Assembly: GCA_964615285.1 (NCBI GenBank)
Contig: CAZTND010000065.1
Span: forward strand, 1 to 5,855
Direction of reading: 5' to 3'
Source: RGIG4074 sp964615285
GTDB lineage: Bacteria; Bacillota; Clostridia; Christensenellales; Borkfalkiaceae
Length of the DNA: 5,855 bases
This document shows positions 1 through 5,805 of the stretch, piece by piece (the stretch's first letter is position 1; the number at the start of each line of letters is the position of its first letter). Position numbers and translations under genes: made by a program. The notes under the pieces are model-generated. The model searched no databases. It had not been told where the DNA came from and worked only from the letters and a program-made list of their open reading frames with translations.

Positions 1-72
1 GAAGCGGAAGAACCTGCCGAGATTGAAGAAACTGTAGAAGCGGAGGAACCCGTCGAGGCTGAGGAAGCAACG
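1..72 (+). repeat. 36-bp in-frame tandem repeat, two copies
   Basis: Positions 1-36 and 37-72 are near-copies encoding EAEEPAEIEETV and EAEEPVEAEEAT. The first 21 bases of each copy (GAAGCGGA, then A or G, then GAACC) differ at only a few sites. The array may continue upstream of the window. Downstream the periodicity decays into irregular Glu-rich sequence. It fits expansion of a disordered acidic linker by slippage or unequal crossing-over. Confidence 0.65.
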
Positions 73-894
73 GAAGATGAAGCGGATGAAAGCGAAGTCT
101 TCCCCTTCCCGGAGGATTTAGAGGAATCGGCGGAAAGCACTGAAACAGAAACAGAAGTAGAAACGGAGCCAACGGAAGAAGTTTCCGAAGAGCCCGTTGA
201 GGACGAGGAAGAAACCGCGTCCGAACCGGAAGAGGAGGCGCAAGCGGAAGCGGCGGAGCAAATCGAACTGCCCCCCTTTTGCGGAGCCGCGGAAAACGCG
301 GCGGAACCGGAAGAGAAAACGCAGGCGCAACAGGAGATAAGCATCGCAGAGGCCGCAGCTGAAACCGAGGCTATGCGCGTGACCGCGCGGGAACTTGGTA
401 AGACTGTGCGTTTGAAGCGGAGCTATGAGTGCAAACTGAGGCAGGCTTCGGACGAGATCAAGTACTATTACAGCGAAATCAAGAACGAGTTGCTTGCATA
501 CAGCCGTGTGAGGTCCGGCATGTCCTGGAACGGAGACCGTTTCAATCTGGGTCGGGAAACCATCGCCAAGATGAACATCAACGGCAAGACGCTCTGTCTG
601 TATCTGGCGCTCAACCCCGATGAGTATTCTCTCACCAAATATCACCATAAATATGTCGGCGACGTCAAGGCGTACGAAAGCACGCCCATGATGGTGAAGG
701 TCAAGAGCAACATGGGGCTGAAAAAGGCGATCTCGCTCGTATTTGAGATGATGGAGACCCTGAAAGCACAGCGCAAACACAGAGCGCCCGTCGACTACGT
801 TGCGGAATATCCGTATAAGAGCGACGAGGAACTGCTTGCCGAAGGGCTGATCAAGGCGAGCATCACCGAAAAGAAGGATCTTGAATCCTTCTGA
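1..894 (+). CDS. 3' part of an acidic-repeat protein with a C-terminal domain of unknown function
   Basis: The reading frame is open from base 1, so the N-terminus lies upstream; 297 codons are visible before the TGA. The first 124 or so residues are dominated by Glu with Ala, Pro, Thr and Val, and look disordered. A folded part follows from about residue 137 (KRSYECKLRQ) to about 255, rich in aromatic residues, with segments such as YYYSEIKNELL, SWNGDRFNLGR and GKTLCLYLALNPDEY, then a short charged tail with YKSDEELLAEGLIKA. I believe similar domains occur in uncharacterised clostridial proteins, often beside acidic linkers, but I cannot name a family; a distant link to DUF5655/DUF1801-like folds is only an impression. 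No membrane segment is visible in this part. An ATG at 373 is an internal codon, not a likely start: the frame continues far upstream and no ribosome binding site precedes it. The gene is certain; its function is unknown. Confidence 0.85.
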   Translation, partial: EAEEPAEIEETVEAEEPVEAEEATEDEADESEVFPFPEDLEESAESTETETEVETEPTEEVSEEPVEDEEETASEPEEEAQAEAAEQIELPPFCGAAENAAEPEEKTQAQQEISIAEAAAETEAMRVTARELGKTVRLKRSYECKLRQASDEIKYYYSEIKNELLAYSRVRSGMSWNGDRFNLGRETIAKMNINGKTLCLYLALNPDEYSLTKYHHKYVGDVKAYESTPMMVKVKSNMGLKKAISLVFEMMETLKAQRKHRAPVDYVAEYPYKSDEELLAEGLIKASITEKKDLESF

Positions 895-925
895 TAGGGC
901 CTGCGGCAAAAAGAGTAAAGTTTGA

Positions 926-962
926 ATGGAAGAGGGCTGATATTCATCGGCTCTCTATCCAT
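926..962. terminator. imperfect hairpin between the acidic-protein gene and rnj, possible weak terminator
   Basis: Arms 931-941 (AGAGGGCTGAT) and 946-956 (ATCGGCTCTCT) pair over 11 bp with two G-U wobbles and a 4-base loop, ATTC. ATGGA (926-930) and TCCAT (958-962) add five pairs across one bulged A at 957. It starts 31 bases after the upstream stop codon, as a terminator would, but only GTTT follows, so the U-tract is poor on the + strand and absent on the other. It may instead be a 3'-end stabiliser or a leader element of the next gene. Confidence 0.45.
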
Positions 963-1035
963 GTTTAGGGGTTAGAAAAACGGTCAAAAAACAAATACGA
1001 ACGGAAATGAAAAGAGAGAAAAATAAACAGTCGCA

Positions 1036-1042
1036 AAAGGAG
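1036..1042 (+). promoter_or_regulatory. ribosome binding site fixing the TTG start of rnj
   Basis: AAAGGAG lies 9 bases before the TTG at 1052 and is the only good Shine-Dalgarno match near the 5' end of this frame. It decides the start despite the uncommon TTG codon. The preceding stretch (about 976-1035) is very A-rich with few T, so this initiation region should be unstructured. I could not identify a convincing promoter in 895-1051. Confidence 0.75.
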
Positions 1043-1051
1043 TAATTTGTT

Positions 1052-3052
1052 TTGAAGGAACAAAAAACCAACCTGCGCTCCGCATCGGAGCGCAAAGCGC
1101 CGCAGCGCGGCAGGCGCGAGCAGTTTCCGCGCGGCGGCGAGTCTGCAGCGGAACCCCCCGCCGCACTGCGCAGGGGCATGCGCCGCATCGTCCGCAAAGG
1201 CAATCCTTCCGCAGGGACGGAGATCCGCCGTGCAAAGTCGGCGGCGGAATGGGCGGATCCCGCCGTGTCGGCGGAATACTTTGACCGCAGCGGAGCGGCA
1301 GATCCCGCCCGGACTGCCCGCGGTAGCCGCGGCGACGGCGCAAAGCCGTCCAAGGGAGAAAAAGCCGGCAGCATGCCGCAGGGCAAGGGCAAAAGGAACA
1401 AGAAACCCGTCCGCATTCTCTTTCTCGGCGGCGTGGGAGAGATCGGCAAGAACATGACCGCCATCGAATACGGCAATGACATCATTGTCATCGATGCGGG
1501 CGACACGTTCCCGGACGAAGAAATGCCGGGGGTCGATCTTGTCGTCCCCGATGCCTCTTATCTGGTCGAACGCAAGAACAGGATCCGCGGCATTTTACTG
1601 ACGCACGGGCATGAGGATCACATCGGCGGCCTGGCATATCTTTTGAAGGAGCTCAATCCGCATACGCCCGTTTACGGGACAAAACTGACCCTTGCTCTGG
1701 CCGATAACAAGGTGCGCGAACACCGTCTGCAGAATCTGGAGTTCCGCACAGTCGAGCCGGGCGATACGATCAAGCTCGGCACGTTTTCGGTGGAATTCGT
1801 CAACGTCAACCATTCCATTGCGGGCGCCGTTGCGCTCGCCATCCGCACGCCGTACGGCATCATTTACCACAGCGGCGACTTTAAGATCGACATGACGCCC
1901 GTCGCGGGCGACCCCATCGATTTGCTTCGTATCGCCGAATTGGGGCGGGAAGGCGTGTTGCTGTACATGGGGGAATCGACCAACATCGAGCGCCCCGGCT
2001 ACACCATGAGCGAGACGGTGGTCGGTACCACGCTGGACCATCTGTTTTCCGAACATGCCACCCGCCGGTTGGTGATCGCCACGTTCGCTTCCAACGTGCA
2101 CCGCCTGCAGCAGATCATCGATCTGGCGGTCAAGTACAAGCGCCGCGTCGCGCTTTCGGGCAGGAGCATGCTCAACGTCGTGGATGCCGCCACGAAGATC
2201 GGCGAACTGCACATCCCCGACGGCCTGCTGGTGGACGCGGAGAAGGCGCGCAATTATTTTGATCGGGAGATCGTCATTGTTTCAACGGGGTCGCAGGGCG
2301 AGCCCATGAGCGCGCTCACCCGCATGGCGAGCGGCGAGTTCAATAAGATCAGCATCGGCGAAAACGATACCATCATCATTTCCGCCAACCCCATTCCGGG
2401 GAACGAAAAGATGGTCTATCGGGTCATCAACAACCTGTACAAAAAGGGGGCGAATGTGGTGTATGAAAGTCTGGAAAAGATACACGTTTCCGGGCATGCC
2501 TGCCGCGAAGAGCATAAAATCATTCATACGTTGCTGCGTCCCAAATTTTTCATCCCCGTGCACGGGGAATACCGCCACTTAAAACTTCATGCCGACCTGG
2601 CGCACGAGCTCGGGATGCCGCGGAACAATATTTTCCTGCCGGAGATCGGCAATTGCGTGGAACTGACCGACGCGACTTTGCGCCGCGGCGAAAGTTTCTC
2701 CGCGGGGGCTATGATCATCGACGGCACGGGATCGGAGGATTTCGACACGTCCGAGGTCATCCGCGACCGCAGGAAGATCGCATCGGAGGGGGTGTTCGTC
2801 ATCTCCGTCATTGTCAGCGGCGGCGCACTCGTGGGCGATCCGCGCATCGAAAATATCGGCATCCTGTTCGGCGATGAACGCGATTATGAACGGGAGATCA
2901 AGGGCGTGGTCATGAATGCCATCACACAGTACGATCTGCAGAACGGCAGCAAGGAAGGCCTTGCCAAGGCGATCGAAAAGATGCTGAAGGGGTATCTCTA
3001 TAAAAAGACCAAGCAGTCGCCGCTCATTCTGCCCGTCGTCATGGAAATTTAA
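1052..3052 (+). CDS. rnj: ribonuclease J, metallo-beta-lactamase/beta-CASP RNase, with a long basic N-terminal extension
   Basis: RNase J is a zinc-dependent cytoplasmic enzyme with 5'-3' exonuclease and endonuclease activity, central to mRNA decay and RNA maturation in Bacillota. The core begins near residue 119 with the family opening LGGVGEIGKN (125-134). The metal-binding motif HGHEDH is at 185-190, further ligands are His254 (NHSIAG) and Asp276 (SGDFKID), and the beta-CASP motifs are Glu308 (GESTN), His482 (SGHA) and His504 (PVHGEY). ATFASNVHR (343-351), GSQGEPM and the C-terminal LILPVVMEI are also typical. At 666 residues it is about 110 longer than the usual 555. The excess is residues 1-118, rich in Arg, Ala, Gly and Ser and probably disordered. 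Glu308 stands where B. subtilis RNase J1 has Asp, an exchange allowed in beta-CASP enzymes. The TTG start is supported by AAAGGAG; an alternative in-frame ATG at 1373 would give 559 residues. trmR follows after 15 bases, so the two are probably cotranscribed. Confidence 0.95.
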   Translation: MKEQKTNLRSASERKAPQRGRREQFPRGGESAAEPPAALRRGMRRIVRKGNPSAGTEIRRAKSAAEWADPAVSAEYFDRSGAADPARTARGSRGDGAKPSKGEKAGSMPQGKGKRNKKPVRILFLGGVGEIGKNMTAIEYGNDIIVIDAGDTFPDEEMPGVDLVVPDASYLVERKNRIRGILLTHGHEDHIGGLAYLLKELNPHTPVYGTKLTLALADNKVREHRLQNLEFRTVEPGDTIKLGTFSVEFVNVNHSIAGAVALAIRTPYGIIYHSGDFKIDMTPVAGDPIDLLRIAELGREGVLLYMGESTNIERPGYTMSETVVGTTLDHLFSEHATRRLVIATFASNVHRLQQIIDLAVKYKRRVALSGRSMLNVVDAATKIGELHIPDGLLVDAEKARNYFDREIVIVSTGSQGEPMSALTRMASGEFNKISIGENDTIIISANPIPGNEKMVYRVINNLYKKGANVVYESLEKIHVSGHACREEHKIIHTLLRPKFFIPVHGEYRHLKLHADLAHELGMPRNNIFLPEIGNCVELTDATLRRGESFSAGAMIIDGTGSEDFDTSEVIRDRRKIASEGVFVISVIVSGGALVGDPRIENIGILFGDERDYEREIKGVVMNAITQYDLQNGSKEGLAKAIEKMLKGYLYKKTKQSPLILPVVMEI

Positions 3053-3067
3053 GGGAACGGGAAGCAC

Positions 3068-3718
3068 GTGAGCATCGGCGATCGGAAAGAAAATACGGAT
3101 AAGATCTATGCGGCAGGTCTCAATGCGCCGCGCATCGGCGAGCAGCTGCGCGCCCTGCGCAAGGACGCACAGGCCCGCCGCATTCCCGTCATCGGCGAGG
3201 CGTCGCTGCAGTTTCTGCTCGTTTTGCTCGCCGCGGTCCGCCCCCGGCGGATCTTGGAGATCGGCACGGCGGTGGGGTTGAGTGCGGCGGCAATGCTTCT
3301 CGCCTGTCCCGAGGCGCATCTTACCACCGTGGAGATAGACGAGGGGCGCTATACGGAGGCAAAGGACAACCTTGCGGCGCTCGGGCTTTCGAACCGAGCC
3401 ACCTGTCATCTGGGCGACGCGGGGGAGATCCTCCCCATGATGGACGGGAAATACGATTTTGTGTTTTTGGACGGGCCAAAGGCGCAATACGGGCGATACA
3501 TGTCCGAATTGAAGCGGCTCTTGGAGAAAGGCGGCACGGTCTTTGCGGACGATGTGCTGCTTTTCGGCTGGCTCAGCGGCGAAAAGCCGGCGCCTGCCAA
3601 ACACAGGCTCTTTGTGCGCAAGATGCGCGCTTATTTGGAGGAAGTGTCGCGCGATGCGGATTTTTCGACCGTCGTGGTCGATGTGGGCGGCGGCGTAGCC
3701 GTGTCCGTCAGGAGGTGA
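3068..3718 (+). CDS. trmR: class I SAM-dependent O-methyltransferase, TrmR/YrrM-like tRNA 5-hydroxyuridine methyltransferase
   Basis: This belongs to the COMT-like (Methyltransf_3, COG4122) family. Its 216 residues match B. subtilis YrrM/TrmR, which methylates 5-hydroxyuridine at tRNA position 34 to 5-methoxyuridine. The SAM-binding motif ILEIGTAVGLSA is at 62-73, the acidic end of strand 2 (TTVEID) at 86-91, and FVFLDGPKAQY at 131-141. Asp135 and Asp161 with Asp162 (FADDVLL) are the expected divalent-metal ligands; the last is usually Asn in this family. The GTG start at 3068 is preceded by AAGGGA overlapping the rnj stop, 11 bases upstream. The specific tRNA role, rather than a small-molecule catechol-type substrate, rests mainly on the adjacent trhP gene and on length. 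Fold and methyltransferase activity are near certain; substrate is inferred. Confidence 0.85.
   Translation: MSIGDRKENTDKIYAAGLNAPRIGEQLRALRKDAQARRIPVIGEASLQFLLVLLAAVRPRRILEIGTAVGLSAAAMLLACPEAHLTTVEIDEGRYTEAKDNLAALGLSNRATCHLGDAGEILPMMDGKYDFVFLDGPKAQYGRYMSELKRLLEKGGTVFADDVLLFGWLSGEKPAPAKHRLFVRKMRAYLEEVSRDADFSTVVVDVGGGVAVSVRR
3710..3718 (+). promoter_or_regulatory. strong Shine-Dalgarno for trhP inside the end of trmR
   Basis: AGGAGGTGA is a full-length match to the 16S rRNA anti-Shine-Dalgarno sequence. It is made of the last two Arg codons and the TGA stop of trmR, and lies 7 bases before the TTG at 3726. This fixes that start and suggests translational coupling of the two genes. Confidence 0.9.
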
Positions 3719-3725
3719 AGGGGAT

Positions 3726-4928
3726 TTGAACGAGGGCAAAGTTGAATTGCTGGCGCCGGCGGGCAATTTTGAAAAATTGAAGATCGCTTTTCGCTTCGGT
3801 GCAGACGCCGTCTATGCCGGCGGCCGGGCGTTCTCTTTGCGCGCTTTTGCCGATAATTTTACCGACGATGAATTACGCGAAGGGGTGGAATACGCCCATG
3901 CCCGCGGCAAAAAAATTTACGTCGCCGTCAATGTATATCTGCGCGGGGACGACGGGGAAAAGCTCGGACGCTATTTTTCCTTTTTGCAGGACATCGGCGC
4001 CGATGCCGCGTTGGTCAGCGATCCCGGGGCGGTATATATCGCAAAAACCGCCGCGCCCCGCCTGCCGCTTCACCTCTCCACACAGGCGAACACCACCAAC
4101 GGCTATGCGGCAAAATTCTGGCGGGATCGGGGCGTTTCCCGTGTCGTGCTCGCGCGGGAACTGTCCCTGCAGGAGATCGCCGCCGTTCATGCGCTCTGTC
4201 CGGAAATGGAGCTGGAGGCCTTTGTGCATGGCGCCATGTGCATTTCTTACAGCGGCAGATGCCTGCTTTCCGATTATCTGGACGGCCGTTCCTCCAACCG
4301 CGGCGCATGCGTACAGGCCTGCCGTTGGGGGTATGAACTGCGTCCCGTTTCGCCGGTCGCCAGGGAAGAATGCCTGCCCGCAGAGGAGGACGGGCGGGGG
4401 ACATATATCCTCAACAGCAAAGATTTGAACATGATCGATCACCTCGGCGAACTGCGTGCGGCGGGCGTTTCCTCGTTCAAGATCGAAGGACGCATGAAGA
4501 GCGGTTATTATCTTGCGACGGTCGTCAATGCCTATCGCCGCGCTTTGGACGGCGGCTCGCCCGCCGTCTGCCGCGCGGAACTCGAAACCGTCGATCATCG
4601 CGCCTATACGACGGCATATGCCCTTGGCAGGAATACGGAGACCGTCAACCGTGAAAATTCACAGATCAAGGGGACCTGCGAGTACATAGCCGATGTGCTT
4701 GCCTGTCGGGAAGGCAGGGTAACGGTGGAAATGCGCAACCGTTTTCATGCGGGCGATGTGCTGGAAGTGCTGAGCCCGGGCGGGGCTTTCGGCGCGCGGG
4801 TCACCGTCTCCGACTTGCGCGACGGCGACGGGAATGCCGTCGACGATGCCAAATTTGTGCAGGGGAAATATACGTTCCGTACGGACATGCCCCTGTCGAA
4901 CGGCGATTTTCTTCGCCGCAGGCGATGA
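3726..4928 (+). CDS. trhP: U32-family protein, TrhP/YrrO-like tRNA U34 hydroxylation protein
   Basis: The protein has 400 residues and the U32 layout: opening ELLAPAGNFEKLKIAFRFGADAVYAGG (7-33), HLSTQANTTN (116-125), the U32 signature EAFVHGAMCISYSGRC (164-179), then SSNRGACVQACRW (189-201), NSKDLNMIDHL (230-240) and FKIEGRMKSGYY (251-262). Cys172, Cys179, Cys195 and Cys199 form the probable Fe-S ligand set. Although annotated as peptidases, TrhP-type U32 proteins (E. coli TrhP/YegQ, B. subtilis YrrN and YrrO) are needed for prephenate-dependent hydroxylation of tRNA U34 to ho5U, the substrate of TrmR. B. subtilis has two U32 genes after yrrM; only one is here, closest in length to YrrO (about 420). 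Family assignment is firm; the tRNA role follows from the family and from the adjacent trmR. Other U32 proteins act in ubiquinone synthesis or collagen degradation, which fits this context less well. Confidence 0.88.
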   Translation: MNEGKVELLAPAGNFEKLKIAFRFGADAVYAGGRAFSLRAFADNFTDDELREGVEYAHARGKKIYVAVNVYLRGDDGEKLGRYFSFLQDIGADAALVSDPGAVYIAKTAAPRLPLHLSTQANTTNGYAAKFWRDRGVSRVVLARELSLQEIAAVHALCPEMELEAFVHGAMCISYSGRCLLSDYLDGRSSNRGACVQACRWGYELRPVSPVAREECLPAEEDGRGTYILNSKDLNMIDHLGELRAAGVSSFKIEGRMKSGYYLATVVNAYRRALDGGSPAVCRAELETVDHRAYTTAYALGRNTETVNRENSQIKGTCEYIADVLACREGRVTVEMRNRFHAGDVLEVLSPGGAFGARVTVSDLRDGDGNAVDDAKFVQGKYTFRTDMPLSNGDFLRRRR

Positions 4929-4983
4929 CTTTCAAGCGGAAATCGGTTCTATTTGCGGCAGTCTGTGCATATACACACAATGT

Positions 4984-5691
4984 ATGCAGAGCCGATACGT
5001 TCTTCTCGCCAATCGAAAAAAATTTATCCGGAAAATGGTCTTTATTACGGGCATGGGTATCTTGTTTATCCTTGTTATCGTTGTGGGAGCCGTTTCCTGT
5101 GCCGCGGGCGCGGAATCCTATGTCGTGGACAAAACGTTTTATTTTTTGGTCCTGTCCGTCGGGGAGGAAGATGCCTCTGATCGTGCGCAGGATGTGTATG
5201 TGAACGGCGGCGCGGGGTATGTGTTCTCTTTGGAAGGCGCGGAATATGTGGGCATCGCTTCCTATGCCGACGAGGCGTCTGCGGCGGGTGTGCGGGACGC
5301 TCTGGCGGAAAAGGGGAAGCAGACGGAAATTCTGCCCCTGACGGTGGATACGTTTTGGTTTTCCACCCGCGGGCAGCGCGCCGTGCGGGCGCAGGTGGAA
5401 GGTTGCGTGAATACCCTGTTGCAGTGCATCACGCTGCTTTATAATGCAGCCAACGGTTTGGACAGCGGTGAATATACACAGCGCGAAGTGCGTGCCGCCG
5501 TCACGGAACTGCGGACGGTTCTGAACGGATTGCTGCGCGATGCGGCGGCGGAAACGAAGGAGTTGCTCCGCGGTGCCGCCCGGCAATGCCTCGGCATGAT
5601 GAGCAGCGCCGTCTATGCCAAGGACCTGCGCTATCTGCAGCTTTATCTTTCGGAAGGGATCTGTTCTTGGCAGAATATTTTTTGCAGATAA
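4984..5691 (+). CDS. small single-pass membrane protein with a SPOR-like extracytoplasmic region
   Basis: I do not recognise a named family. From the ATG at 4984 it has 235 residues: a basic N-terminus (RKKFIRK, 11-17), one hydrophobic segment (about 18-42, FITGMGILFILVIVVGAVSC), then about 190 residues probably outside the membrane. Residues 52-118 have a strand-helix-strand look (FYFLVLSVG, then YVNGGAGYVFSLEGAEYVGIASY, then ASAAGVRDALAEKG) reminiscent of SPOR peptidoglycan-binding domains. The remainder (130-225) looks helical. The start is uncertain: the frame is open back to 4834 inside trhP, and neither 4984 nor the ATG at 5035 (218 residues, starting just before the membrane segment) has a good ribosome binding site. 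A different-frame ATG at 4925 overlaps the trhP stop and could feed this frame by a -1 shift at an A7 tract. As the last gene before the terminator it is probably cotranscribed with trhP. The coding region from about 5035 is solid; the function is a guess. Confidence 0.7.
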   Translation: MQSRYVLLANRKKFIRKMVFITGMGILFILVIVVGAVSCAAGAESYVVDKTFYFLVLSVGEEDASDRAQDVYVNGGAGYVFSLEGAEYVGIASYADEASAAGVRDALAEKGKQTEILPLTVDTFWFSTRGQRAVRAQVEGCVNTLLQCITLLYNAANGLDSGEYTQREVRAAVTELRTVLNGLLRDAAAETKELLRGAARQCLGMMSSAVYAKDLRYLQLYLSEGICSWQNIFCR

Positions 5692-5716
5692 TCGAAAAAA
5701 ATTATAAAATCCATAT

Positions 5717-5746
5717 AAAAAACGCTTGCGTTTCGGGCGTTTTTTT
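5717..5746 (+). terminator. intrinsic terminator of the rnj-trmR-trhP operon
   Basis: AAAAAACGC (5717-5725) pairs with GCGTTTTTT (5737-5745). The stem extends inward by T-G, T-G and G-C pairs to a 5-base loop (5729-5733), giving about 12 bp, and the 3' arm runs into a 7-T tract ending at 5746. It lies 25 bases after the last stop codon. The A-tract on the 5' side could let it work in both directions. Confidence 0.9.
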
Positions 5747-5754
5747 CTTATAAT
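5726..5754 (+). promoter_or_regulatory. sigma-A-type promoter for the tRNA, overlapping the terminator
   Basis: A perfect -10 box, TATAAT, is at 5749-5754. Seventeen bases upstream is TTGCGT (5726-5731), which matches the TTG half of the -35 consensus. Transcription would start near 5761, about 45 bases before the tRNA. The -35 lies in the inner stem and loop of the preceding terminator hairpin. The -10 and spacing are good; the -35 is mediocre. Confidence 0.65.
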
Positions 5755-5766
5755 AGAAAGAGCGTT

Positions 5767-5787
5767 CGGGTGATTTTATTTTACCCG
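5767..5787 (+). other. hairpin in the tRNA precursor leader
   Basis: CGGGTGA (5767-5773) pairs with TTACCCG (5781-5787) over 7 bp with one G-U wobble and a T-rich 7-base loop. It falls between the predicted start of transcription and the tRNA. No T-run follows it, so it is not a terminator; it may be a recognition element for 5' processing, or have no function. Confidence 0.4.
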
Positions 5788-5805
5788 GCAGACAACGGAA
5801 AAGAT

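Noticed and set aside
118..909. 263-codon open frame on the - strand, Phe- and Arg-rich
   Set aside because: It is the antisense reading of Glu-rich codons (GAA/GAG read as TTC/CTC), so its low-complexity composition is an artefact.
955..1506. 183-codon open frame on the - strand over the rnj 5' end
   Set aside because: It mirrors the low-complexity basic extension of RNase J, has no domain, and ends in the intergenic region without its own signals.
2554..2567. Perfect 14-bp palindrome CCCCGTGCACGGGG
   Set aside because: It encodes the conserved Pro-Val-His-Gly of beta-CASP motif C in RNase J, so codon constraint and GC-rich wobble bases explain it; no operator role is supported inside a gene.
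2579..3766. 395-codon open frame on the - strand
   Set aside because: It lies antisense to the ends of rnj and trhP and all of trmR, whose + strand products carry full family motifs. The translated - strand protein has no recognisable domain; it is a by-product of GC-rich codon use.
3873..4598. 241-codon open frame on the - strand inside trhP
   Set aside because: It overlaps the strongly conserved U32 signature and Cys motifs on the + strand and shows no features of its own.
3726..4928. Secreted collagenase-type U32 peptidase
   Set aside because: No signal peptide is visible, the Fe-S Cys set is present, and the adjacent trmR points to tRNA hydroxylation instead.
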